From positions 1,612,001-1,676,000 of the forward strand of contig JAPWKE010000003.1 of the NCBI GenBank assembly GCA_028283655.1: 64,000 nt of DNA, given 5' to 3'. A program made the translations under genes and the position numbers. The DNA is from Acidobacteriaceae bacterium (lineage in GTDB: Bacteria; Acidobacteriota; Terriglobia; Terriglobales; Acidobacteriaceae). Below, one piece after another: positions 7,042 through 14,397 of the stretch (the stretch's first letter is position 1; every line of letters begins with the position of its first letter). The notes beneath the pieces were generated by a model, which was not told where the DNA came from, did no database searches, and was given only the letters and a program-made list of their open reading frames with translations.

Positions 7042-7088
7042 AAAAGAACAACCCACATTCTGCATAACAGAATGTGGGTTGTTCTTTT
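7042..7088. terminator. Long bidirectional terminator hairpin
   Basis: A perfect 21-bp stem: AAAAGAACAACCCACATTCTG (7042-7062) pairs with 7068-7088 around CATAA, with A-run and T-run on the two sides. It separates the secreted protein gene on the plus strand from the small gene ending at 7100 on the minus strand. Confidence 0.9.
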
Positions 7089-7099
7089 GAGATCTTTAG

Positions 7100-7288
7100 T
7101 TAGCGTGCGATCGGCTGGAGCTTGATCACCGTTGGCTTTGGGTCCATGAGGCCCATGACGCGGTTGATCGAGTCCTCGGTGCGCGTGCCGGTGATGTGCG
7201 TGGCGCGCATGCCCTTTGCGATCATGTTGCACATTTCAAAACGGCTGTTTCCGCACGACAATGCTTGATGGAACTTCTTTGAGCGCAT
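7100..7288 (-). CDS. Unrecognised 62-residue basic protein
   Basis: The start at 7288 has the SD GGAG six bases upstream and is preferred over upstream in-frame codons. The protein reads MRSKKFHQALSCGNSRFEM and ends DPKPTVIKLQPIAR; it is basic, has two cysteines and no membrane segment. The C-terminal half (TGTRTEDSINRVMGLMD) looks helical. I do not know the family. It ends 11 bases from the long hairpin terminator at 7042-7088, which supports a real transcription unit. Confidence 0.5.
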   Translation of the reverse strand: MRSKKFHQALSCGNSRFEMCNMIAKGMRATHITGTRTEDSINRVMGLMDPKPTVIKLQPIAR

Positions 7289-7513
7289 AGATATCTCCAG
7301 ACAGACAAGGGTAAGTGGAGCGTGTGTTTCGGCACTCATTAGTTGGATAACGTGAGGAATGAGAGGGCGGAGAAGTTCTCCTTCTAGGTTACTCCTCATT
7401 CGCGGCCGGCGCGCAGGAAGTTAGCAGCGTTGCTCACAAAGAGGATCGCGCTGCGATGCTCTGGAAGGAGCACCGGGCCCGAAACTCCGAACCACCATAA
7501 CCGAAGACAAGCA

Positions 7514-7541
7514 AAGGCCCCGGCATGGATGCCGGGGCCTT
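7514..7541. terminator. Rho-independent terminator
   Basis: AAGGCCCCGGC (7514-7524), loop ATGGAT, GCCGGGGCCTT (7531-7541): a perfect 11-bp stem, 46 bases downstream of the HhH gene on the minus strand. The stretch 7289-7513 upstream of the 62-residue gene otherwise holds no gene I can support. Confidence 0.85.
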
Positions 7542-7586
7542 GGATGATATGCCTGGTAGAGCTAACTCCGCCCTTGCGGGCTTTCT

Positions 7587-7889
7587 CTACATCTTCTTCG
7601 CAATGATCATGCCGGACACTTTGTCGTAGGTGGCCTTGGGCAGAATGCCCTTGCTCAGAAGCTGCGACTTGTTCGAGTACGGGCGCCCTTTGATGATCTT
7701 GTCCGAGTACGCGTCGCCGATTCCCGGAATCGCCTTGAGCTGATCTTTCGTGGCGGTGTTGATGTCAACCAGCGCTGGCATGGGGGCTGCCGCGAACGGA
7801 GCCGAGGGCTGCGCCGCCACGAGCGGATGCGAGGCCATCAGCGTGCAGGACAAGGCGGCAAGGGACAGAAGAGTGCGAAGAGTTTTCAC
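7587..7889 (-). CDS. Secreted helix-hairpin-helix (ComEA-like) protein
   Basis: A 100-residue protein with a signal peptide (VKTLRTLLSLAALSCTLMASHPLVA) followed by an HhH fold: LVDINTATKDQLKAIPGIGDAYSDKII and a second half with LLSKGILPKATYDKVSGMIIAKK. The double-HhH module binds DNA backbone in the competence protein ComEA, but small secreted versions are common in acidobacteria and their role is not settled. The GTG at 7889 has SD GGGAG six bases upstream and precedes the signal peptide; an ATG at 7931 would add 14 unlikely residues. A truncated relative of its 3' end lies at 6044-6135. Confidence 0.8.
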   Translation of the reverse strand: MKTLRTLLSLAALSCTLMASHPLVAAQPSAPFAAAPMPALVDINTATKDQLKAIPGIGDAYSDKIIKGRPYSNKSQLLSKGILPKATYDKVSGMIIAKKM

Positions 7890-7951
7890 AAAGGGCTCCC
7901 AAACGTAGAAGTTGACTACGCCACGTAGCATACACAGGAAAAGTCGACCGG

Positions 7952-8161
7952 TCAGCTTGTCTGTCGGTTAAATCGCGCGTGGATTCCAGCCGCAGCCAGC
8001 AGGCAGATCGCTCCAAGGGGCAGCATCAGCAGCTTGGAGGCGGTAAACGCGATGTCCCAGGTATCCGGAACCCGCACCATGGCCAACACGGGCAGTATGG
8101 CCGCACTCAGCAAAATTACTCCCACCACAAGAAGAAACATCCGTAAGCACCGATAGCACAT
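7952..8161 (-). CDS. Small two-span membrane protein
   Basis: 69 residues with two hydrophobic segments, FLLVVGVILLSAAILPVLAMV and SKLLMLPLGAICLLAAAGI, joined by a short polar loop (RVPDTWDIAFTA), and a C-terminal basic tail HARFNRQTS. The start ATG at 8161 is preceded by GGAAGGGG; the reading frame extends upstream to 8242 without membrane-protein character. Unknown family. It is followed 62 bases later by the HhH gene on the same strand. Confidence 0.6.
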   Translation of the reverse strand: MCYRCLRMFLLVVGVILLSAAILPVLAMVRVPDTWDIAFTASKLLMLPLGAICLLAAAGIHARFNRQTS

Positions 8162-8374
8162 CACAGCACCCCTTCCCTTCGTTCTCGACTGGCTTACACC
8201 AACACGCCAGCGAAATGACGGCTGCCAAGATATGCCCATCACGCTATTTCTTGCAAGTGCTTTGTGACACTTTTTTCCTATACCCAGCGAAAGATATGTC
8301 TGCAGAAAAACTCGTACCTCGGGAGTAGCAGAATCGGGGCAAAAATCGAGAGCGGAAAGCTCTACAATCGCTCT

Positions 8375-8560
8375 ATGAGCACTCCTCCCGTACGTAAAAC
8401 CGGCCTAAGCCCGAAAGAGCAGAAACTTCAGGCTCTCCGCGCAAAACTCGACCAGACCAGCACCGGCGCCAAGCCCCTTACCGGCCTGACCGCGAGCAAG
8501 GTTCAGGCACGCAGCTCCTTCACCGGGAAGAAGACAGCCTTCCAGCGCAAGGCCACCTAG
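8375..8560 (+). CDS. Small lysine-rich basic protein
   Basis: 61 residues from the ATG at 8375: MSTPPVRKTGLSPKEQKLQAL..., with a predicted helix LSPKEQKLQALRAKLDQT and a low-complexity basic tail SSFTGKKTAFQRKAT. No membrane segment and no recognised domain. The upstream in-frame start at 8264 would add an unlikely leader. GCGGAAAG lies about 15 bases before the ATG, too far for a strong SD. It is read in the same direction as larA 75 bases downstream. Confidence 0.45.
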   Translation: MSTPPVRKTGLSPKEQKLQALRAKLDQTSTGAKPLTGLTASKVQARSSFTGKKTAFQRKAT

Positions 8561-8634
8561 TCCGGGGTACAACCCATCCTGTATGATTCCCATGCTGTTT
8601 AATCACTTCTAACACCTGTCTTACAGGAGAGCTT

Positions 8635-9966
8635 GTGCCCTGGTTCCAAGTTGAAGCCCCCCACGTTACCGATGAGCAAATTGCTGAAGCCTGCTCGCGC
8701 CTGCTTGCCGAGGCGCGCAAGCGTATCTCGGCCGATCCCAAGCGCGTTCTGCTGCTGCCTCCCGATCTGACCCGCGCGCACTCCGGCGCTGGCAAGATTA
8801 CCGAACTGCTCTATAAGGAGCTGGACGCTGCTGGCGCGCACGTTGAGGTCATCCCGACGCTCGGCCAGCATGTTCCGCACACTCCCGAAGAGAACAAGTG
8901 GATGTTCGGCTCGATTCCCGAGGAGCGCATCTTCGCGCACGACTGGCGCAACGGCGTGACGCATGTTGCCACCATTCCGGCGAAGCTCGTTACCGAGACG
9001 ACCGGTGGCGTTGCTGACTGGGAGATTCCGGTTGATCTGAACTCGAAGCTCGTCGACGAGCAGTGGGACCTGATCATCAACATCGGCCACGTTGTGCCGC
9101 ACGAAGTGCTTGGCTTCGCCAACCACAACAAGAACTACTACATCGGTCTTGGCGGCAAGGACACGATCTGCGCGTCGCACATCGCGGCTGCCGTCTACGG
9201 CATCGAGAACAATCTCGGCTGCCTGGTGACGCCGCTTCGCGCCTGCTACAACTGGAGCGAGAACGAGCACCTGTCAAAGTTCCCCGACTGCTACATCCAG
9301 ATCGTGATGCGTCGCGACGAGGACAACAAGCTTGTGACGAGCGGACTGTATGTTGGCGATGATCTTGACACGTACCTGAACGCAGCCAAGGCTAGCCGCG
9401 CACAGAACATCACGCTCTTCGACAAGCCAATCAAGAAGATCGTTGCCGTCATGCAACCGGATGAGTTCCGCGCAACGTGGGTTGCCAATAAGGCTGTCTA
9501 CCGCACGCGTATGGCGATCGCCGACGGCGGCGAACTGCTCATCATCGCTCCTGGTGTTGAGCGTTTCGGCGAGCAGCCCGAAGTGGATGCCCTCATCCGC
9601 AAGTATGGCTACAAGGGCACGCCGCGTACGCTGGCTCTCTACAAGACTGAAGCTGACATGCAGGCGATCCCGCACGGCGTGGCGCACCTCATTCACGGCT
9701 CCAGCGAAGGCCGCTTCACGATCACCTATGCTCCGGGACCGAAGATCTCGAAGGAAGAGATCGAGCAGATTGGCTATAACTACGCCAGCCTCGATGAAGT
9801 AGAGAAGCGCTACGATCCAGCCATCATGAAGGAAGGCTGGAACACCATGCCGGATGGTGAGGAAGTGTTCTACATCTCCACTCCGTCTGCAGGTCTGTGG
9901 GCTACCGAAGAGAAGCTGAACTCGCCATCGCGTCGCGACCTGAGCGAAGTCACCCTGAAGGCATAA
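8635..9966 (+). CDS. larA: LarA-family nickel-pincer-dependent racemase/epimerase
   Basis: 443 residues of the lactate racemase LarA superfamily (DUF2088). The catalytic positions known from Lactobacillus plantarum LarA can be placed by spacing: His79 in LGQHVPHTPEE, His156 in VPHEVLGF, Lys166 ten residues later (covalent attachment of the pincer cofactor in the prototype) and His182 sixteen after that (ICASH). The reaction would be hydride-shuttle racemisation or epimerisation of a 2-hydroxy acid; the family is diverse, so lactate itself is not proven. GTG start with AGGAG seven bases upstream. larE and larB, which make the cofactor, follow immediately in one operon. Confidence 0.85.
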   Translation: MPWFQVEAPHVTDEQIAEACSRLLAEARKRISADPKRVLLLPPDLTRAHSGAGKITELLYKELDAAGAHVEVIPTLGQHVPHTPEENKWMFGSIPEERIFAHDWRNGVTHVATIPAKLVTETTGGVADWEIPVDLNSKLVDEQWDLIINIGHVVPHEVLGFANHNKNYYIGLGGKDTICASHIAAAVYGIENNLGCLVTPLRACYNWSENEHLSKFPDCYIQIVMRRDEDNKLVTSGLYVGDDLDTYLNAAKASRAQNITLFDKPIKKIVAVMQPDEFRATWVANKAVYRTRMAIADGGELLIIAPGVERFGEQPEVDALIRKYGYKGTPRTLALYKTEADMQAIPHGVAHLIHGSSEGRFTITYAPGPKISKEEIEQIGYNYASLDEVEKRYDPAIMKEGWNTMPDGEEVFYISTPSAGLWATEEKLNSPSRRDLSEVTLKA

Positions 9967-9968
9967 CG

Positions 9969-10823
9969 TTGAACGAGACTCTCCAATCAGCACAGCAGGC
10001 GCTCGACCGTGAACTTCTACGGTACGAGCGCCTCGCTGTGGCTTACTCCGGTGGAGTAGATTCTGCGTTTCTGGCGTGGGCAGCGTATCGGGTGCTCGGC
10101 GATCGCATGATCGCGGTGATCGCGGACTCTCCCAGCCTGTCCCGTGCGGACTTTGCAGAGGCCAAGGCCTTTGCAGAAGCACACAACATTCCTCTGCGCG
10201 TCGTTCGTACCGACGAGATGAGCCGGCCGGAGTACGTTCGCAACGATGGTCAGCGCTGCTTCCACTGCAAGGATGAACTCTTCCGCGTGATGGAAAGCCT
10301 GATGCGCGAACTCCCCGGCGATACCACGCTGGCGTATGGCCGCAACCTGGACGACTCGGGCGACTTTCGTCCCGGCCAACAGGCGGCAGCGATCCACGCA
10401 GTGGCAGCGCCACTCGTCGATGCTGGCTTGACCAAAGTTCTGATCCGCGCGCTTTCACGGGAAGCTGGACTCTCCGTTGCAGACAAGCCTGCCGCCGCTT
10501 GCCTTTCCTCGCGCCTGGAGTATGGCCGCCCGGTCACGGTAGAAGCTTTGCAGCAGGTAGAAGCCGCCGAAGCCGCGCTGAAGGCCCTTGGCTTCCGTCA
10601 ACTTCGAGTGCGTCACCATGGCGTGATTGCCCGCATTGAAATCGCCCGCGAAGAACTGGCTGCTACGTCCTTAGATTTAGCGACACTGGACCGCATTAGC
10701 GCGGCGGTGAAGGATGCTGCGGGCTTTGAGTTCGTGACGTTGGACACTTCTGGCTATCGCACAGGTTCGCTCAATGCGCTGCTCCCGGCAGCGTCGATTC
10801 GCCCTTTAGCTCATGCATCCTGA
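9969..10823 (+). CDS. larE: LarE, ATP-dependent sacrificial sulfur transferase for nickel-pincer cofactor
   Basis: 284 residues. The PP-loop SGGVDS (27-32) binds ATP, and Cys178 in KPAAACLSSRLEYG corresponds to the sacrificial cysteine (Cys176 in L. plantarum) whose sulfur is donated to the thiocarboxylate of the pincer nucleotide. A CxxC (Cys97, Cys100: RCFHCKDE) is also present. The chosen start is TTG at 9969, two bases after the larA stop; the in-frame ATG at 9897 lies inside larA and is less plausible. The 3' end overlaps larB by 11 bases, so larA-larE-larB are translationally coupled. Confidence 0.9.
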   Translation: MNETLQSAQQALDRELLRYERLAVAYSGGVDSAFLAWAAYRVLGDRMIAVIADSPSLSRADFAEAKAFAEAHNIPLRVVRTDEMSRPEYVRNDGQRCFHCKDELFRVMESLMRELPGDTTLAYGRNLDDSGDFRPGQQAAAIHAVAAPLVDAGLTKVLIRALSREAGLSVADKPAAACLSSRLEYGRPVTVEALQQVEAAEAALKALGFRQLRVRHHGVIARIEIAREELAATSLDLATLDRISAAVKDAAGFEFVTLDTSGYRTGSLNALLPAASIRPLAHAS

Positions 10824-11574
10824 TTCCCTTCTCAAGCTACTCAAGCAGGTAGAAACCGGTGAGGTTTCTGCACAACAGGCCCAGGAACGGCTCTCGACGC
10901 TGCCGTTCGAGGACCTCGGCTTTGCGCGTATCGACCACCACCGCAGCCTCCGTACCGGAATGCCAGAGGTAGTTTTTGCCGCAGGCAAGACGCCAGAGCA
11001 GACGGCGATGATCCTGGAACGCATCGCTGCCAGCGGCGTTCCTGCGCTGGCAACGCGAGCAACTCCCGCACACTTCGCCGCAGCCGTAGAAATGCTTCCT
11101 GGCGCGCGATACCACGCCGCAGCGCGTTGCATCGTTGTTGGCGAGGCTCCATTGGAATGCAAAGGCAAGGTAGCCGTCCTGTGCGCTGGCACCAGCGATC
11201 TGCCTGTTGCCGAAGAGGCTGCGATTACTGCAGAGACCTTCGGTGCTGAAGTGGATCGGATTACCGACGTAGGCGTCGCGGGGCTACACCGCCTGCTTGC
11301 CGCAGTCCCGCGCATCAGGACTGCGGACGTTCTTGTGGTCTGTGCAGGCATGGAAGGCGCGCTGACCTCCGTAGTAGCCGGGTTAGTGGATGTGCCCGTG
11401 ATCGCCGTCCCCACAAGCGTTGGCTATGGGACAAACTTTGGCGGGCTTACAGCGCTGCTCGGGATGCTGAATAGCTGTAGCCCAACGGTGACCGTCGTGA
11501 ACATCGACAACGGCTTCGGCGGTGGCTTCAATGCTGCTCGTATCGCACGTCTTGCCGCTGCCAAACAGGAATAG
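10813..11574 (+). CDS. larB: LarB, pyridinium-3,5-bisthiocarboxylate mononucleotide pathway carboxylase
   Basis: 253 residues with a C-terminal AIR-carboxylase (PurE)-like domain: GKVAVLCAGTSDLPVAEEAAITAE, DVGVAGLHRLL, VVCAGMEGALTSVVAGLV and PTSVGYGTNFGGLTALLGMLNSC, all typical of LarB. LarB carboxylates and hydrolyses nicotinic acid adenine dinucleotide, the first step towards the nickel-pincer cofactor used by LarA. It overlaps larE by 11 bases and ends in a strong terminator. LarC, the nickel-inserting cyclometallase needed for the last step, is not in the window. Confidence 0.92.
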   Translation: MHPDSLLKLLKQVETGEVSAQQAQERLSTLPFEDLGFARIDHHRSLRTGMPEVVFAAGKTPEQTAMILERIAASGVPALATRATPAHFAAAVEMLPGARYHAAARCIVVGEAPLECKGKVAVLCAGTSDLPVAEEAAITAETFGAEVDRITDVGVAGLHRLLAAVPRIRTADVLVVCAGMEGALTSVVAGLVDVPVIAVPTSVGYGTNFGGLTALLGMLNSCSPTVTVVNIDNGFGGGFNAARIARLAAAKQE

Positions 11575-11583
11575 CTGCCGTGC

Positions 11584-11624
11584 ACGCAAGAAGGGCCACC
11601 TGAGTCAGGTGGCCCTTCTTGCGT
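11584..11624. terminator. Bidirectional terminator between larB and the flavoprotein gene
   Basis: Near-continuous inverted repeat: ACGCAAGAAGGGCCACCTGA (11584-11603) pairs with 11605-11624. It lies between two convergent genes, with the larB stop at 11574 and the flavoprotein stop at 11635. Confidence 0.88.
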
Positions 11625-11634
11625 ACAGCCTGCA

Positions 11635-13305
11635 TTAAGCCGCGGGTCTGGCGGTTTGCTGCTGCGCGAGGTACTGGTGAACGAACGCGATCGCCATGCT
11701 GCCCTCACCAACACCGCTCGAGACGCGCTTGATCGAATCGTGGCGAACATCGCCTGCGCAGAAGATGCCGGGGAGGTTTGTCTCAAGCAGGTACGGAACG
11801 CGCTCGCCCTTCCAGTCAGGAAGATCCGAGACGTCGCGGCCGGTGCAGATATAGCCGCGTTCGTCACACTGCAGGTTCTTCGGCAGCCACGAGGTGCTGG
11901 CATCCGCACCGATCATGACGAAGAGCGCATCTGCGTCGTACTCCACCGGAGCTTGTCCAGCGGAGGCGATCCATACCTTTTCGAGATGGCTCTCTCCGTC
12001 CACCTTCGTTATCGAGGAGTAGTTCATCACATGGATGTTCTCGCGATGATTGATCTGCTCGATGAGGTACTGCGACATCGAGAGATGCAGGCCGTCGCCA
12101 CGAACCACAACCTTCACAGACTTTGCGTAGTTCGAGAAGAACATCGCCGCCTGTCCAGCGGAGTTACCGCCGCCAACGATCACAACATCTCGGCCGACAA
12201 CCGTCGGAGATTCGGTGCGCGAAGCACCATAGAGAACGCCACGGCCGATGAGGCGATCAATGCCTTCCGCTTCAAGACGACGCCAATCAACACCCGTCGC
12301 CAGTATGACCGTGCGCGTACTCACACGCTGACCACCGTCGAGCTCGATGCAGTAGCGGCGATCGCTCAGAGGCTCCACGTTCACCACTTCGCGCGTGAGA
12401 ACAATCTCAGCACCGAAGTGCTCGGCCTGCTTGATTGCTCGGTCGCTCAACTCCTCCCCGCTAATGCCGCTAGGGAAGCCCAGATAATTCTCAATGCGCG
12501 ATGAAGTTCCTGCTTGGCCACCGGCAGAAGCGCGCTCGACCAGCAACACACAGAGGCCTTCGCTGGCACCATAAACGGCAGCAGCAAGTCCTGCCGGCCC
12601 GCCGCCAACGATGACAACGTCGTAGTCTTCCTTCGCTGGTTCGACACGGAAGCCAAGCTCGCGAGCGACGGTACGCACAGTCGGCGCTTCGCCGAGGCAG
12701 TGGTTCTGGTCGATCACAACCGCCGGGCCGTTCATGTTCTTCGGCATGCACGAAGGAACGCGGTCGGGATCACGCTCACGGTCGATCCACTCATAAGAAA
12801 CGCGGTTCATCGTAAGGAACGTGCGAATGTCGCGACAGTCCGTGTCATACTGCGAGCCAACCACCAGCACGCGAGAGATGGGAAGCTGCAGCACGCGCTC
12901 CTGCACGGAAGACAGGCGGTTGTTGAGCGTCTGCATGATGATGGCGCTACAAGGCGCACTCTCGCGGATCATCTCATGGAAATCCTGGCGATCGAAACGT
13001 GCCAGGCGGGCCGAACTCTTTGCCTGGATGCTGGCAAAAACAGAGGTTCCGAGAAGCAGCGGGACTTCGCCAAAGAACACACCGCGCTTGTCATAAAAGA
13101 ACTCCTGCCGACGGCCGAGAACTTCTTTGCTCAATTGCAGATCGCCATCTAGAAGAACATAGAAGTAGGCCTGCTCTCCCTCACGGACGATGAACTCGCC
13201 GTTTTGGACGCGGATATCTGCGGCGCGCTCAGCGTAGCGCTTACGCTGAGCCTCGTCGAGGCAGTCGAAGATGTTGATACCTTCCAGGTCGGCGGGAACG
13301 ATCAT
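11635..13305 (-). CDS. cNMP-binding domain / thioredoxin-like / thioredoxin-reductase-like fusion flavoprotein
   Basis: 556 residues in three parts. Residues 1-135 form a cyclic-nucleotide-binding beta-roll (FIVREGEQAYFYVLLDGDLQL, FFGEVPLLLG). Residues about 142-220 look like a degenerate thioredoxin/glutaredoxin-like domain (VLVVGSQYDTDCRDIRTFL, then PAVVID). Residues 228-556 form a thioredoxin-reductase-like module: FAD site IVGGGPAGLAAAVYG, NAD(P) site IVGGGNSAGQAAMFF, and the C-terminal FAD motif GIFCAGDVRHDSIKRVSSGVGEG. The redox CxxC expected just before the NAD(P) motif is replaced by YGASRTES (359-366), so it cannot reduce thioredoxin in the classical way. Possible roles are a ligand-gated oxidoreductase or sensor. 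It runs towards larB and shares its terminator. Confidence 0.85.
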   Translation of the reverse strand: MIVPADLEGINIFDCLDEAQRKRYAERAADIRVQNGEFIVREGEQAYFYVLLDGDLQLSKEVLGRRQEFFYDKRGVFFGEVPLLLGTSVFASIQAKSSARLARFDRQDFHEMIRESAPCSAIIMQTLNNRLSSVQERVLQLPISRVLVVGSQYDTDCRDIRTFLTMNRVSYEWIDRERDPDRVPSCMPKNMNGPAVVIDQNHCLGEAPTVRTVARELGFRVEPAKEDYDVVIVGGGPAGLAAAVYGASEGLCVLLVERASAGGQAGTSSRIENYLGFPSGISGEELSDRAIKQAEHFGAEIVLTREVVNVEPLSDRRYCIELDGGQRVSTRTVILATGVDWRRLEAEGIDRLIGRGVLYGASRTESPTVVGRDVVIVGGGNSAGQAAMFFSNYAKSVKVVVRGDGLHLSMSQYLIEQINHRENIHVMNYSSITKVDGESHLEKVWIASAGQAPVEYDADALFVMIGADASTSWLPKNLQCDERGYICTGRDVSDLPDWKGERVPYLLETNLPGIFCAGDVRHDSIKRVSSGVGEGSMAIAFVHQYLAQQQTARPAA

Positions 13306-13342
13306 TCTTCTATTGTCCCACTATGTGTCAACCCCTGCAGGG

Positions 13343-14236
13343 TCAGACCTGTGCACGGAACTTGCGCGCAAGTTCAAGAAACGAACGATGAACGCCGCCG
13401 GCGCGCTGCGAAGGCCATGCCATCACAATTTCCATAAAAGCGGCAGCTCCTTGTAGCGGGACGAAAACGACTTCACTCGAACCAAAAAGCCTTGCGCCTT
13501 CTGCGACAACAGCGACCCCCTCGCCTGCTTCCACTAGTGCAATCACGCCACTGGACACGGTCGCCGTCGCCTGAATTTTCGGTGAAAATCCAGCTTCAGA
13601 ACACATCGTCAGGATGCGATCGAAGAACATGGGAGAGGTACCCCGATCAGCCATAACAAACGACTCGTCATGAAGCTCCGCGATCGAAAGATCACGACGC
13701 TTGGACAAAGGGTTGTCCTTGGAGAGAGCTACGTACATACGTTCGGTAAGGAAGCGCTCCGTCTTGACACCTTCCGAGTTGGAGCCTGAACCCGAACGCG
13801 TGAAACCGATATCCAACGTTCCGCTGGCGATGGCGGTCCACTGCTGAGCCGGCGTCATTTCGATAAGCGAAACCTTTACGCGCGGATACTGCTTACGAAA
13901 GGCACGAATGAGACGTGGAAAGTATCGGCCATGCCCTCCAACGAAGAAACCGATGGTAAGGTTACCTTCTTCTCCACGCTTGGCACGTTGAACTGTTTGG
14001 ACAGCTTGCTCCGCCGTGGCAAGGGTCTTGCGAGCACCCTCAAGAAAGAGTTCACCCTCGACAGTCAATCGAATTTGCCGTTGACTGCGGTCGATGAGAT
14101 CAACGCCGATTTCATGCTCCAGATCGCGGACTTGCTCGCTTATAGCGGATTGCGACACATGTAAAGCGCGCGCAGCGCGGCCAAAACCACCGGTGGTGGC
14201 GACGGTCACGAAGTACTGCAGATGCCTTAGCTCCAT
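13343..14236 (-). CDS. LysR family transcriptional regulator, likely of the divergent RND operon
   Basis: 297 residues with the N-terminal LysR winged HTH (MELRHLQYFVTVATTGGFGRAARALHVSQSAISEQVRDLEHEIG) and a two-lobed effector domain (about 90-297: LTIGFFVGGHGRYFPRL, GTLDIGFTRSG, ALVEAGEGVAVVAEG). Position and family behaviour suggest it controls the efflux operon that begins 160 bases away on the other strand; the intergenic region has an AATC-N12-GATT dyad. The inducer is unknown, though efflux-linked LysR proteins often sense aromatic or antimicrobial compounds. Confidence 0.9.
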   Translation of the reverse strand: MELRHLQYFVTVATTGGFGRAARALHVSQSAISEQVRDLEHEIGVDLIDRSQRQIRLTVEGELFLEGARKTLATAEQAVQTVQRAKRGEEGNLTIGFFVGGHGRYFPRLIRAFRKQYPRVKVSLIEMTPAQQWTAIASGTLDIGFTRSGSGSNSEGVKTERFLTERMYVALSKDNPLSKRRDLSIAELHDESFVMADRGTSPMFFDRILTMCSEAGFSPKIQATATVSSGVIALVEAGEGVAVVAEGARLFGSSEVVFVPLQGAAAFMEIVMAWPSQRAGGVHRSFLELARKFRAQV

Positions 14237-14258
14237 AAGTAAAAATGGTACTCCTATA

Positions 14259-14278
14259 AATCATCTGTTTCACCGATT
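14259..14278. promoter_or_regulatory. AATC-N12-GATT dyad, possible LysR site
   Basis: AATC at 14259-14262 and GATT at 14275-14278, 23 bases from the LysR start and 120 bases from the RND permease start. Weak symmetry; reported because LysR proteins usually bind imperfect dyads in exactly this position. Confidence 0.3.
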
Positions 14279-14397
14279 ATTTTCCCCGGAAAGAACCTTG
14301 GTCGAAACCCAGTAGAGAAGTGTCTAATTGGGTAAGCGGATTTACCGATTGGTTTTTCTGGAACTCGGTGGAGTCTGCGCAGGAGTATGCCCGCTCT

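Noticed and set aside
14320-14397. 26-residue upstream extension of the RND permease from GTG
   Set aside because: The family normally begins at MWIV...; the extension has no SD and is atypical, though it cannot be fully excluded.
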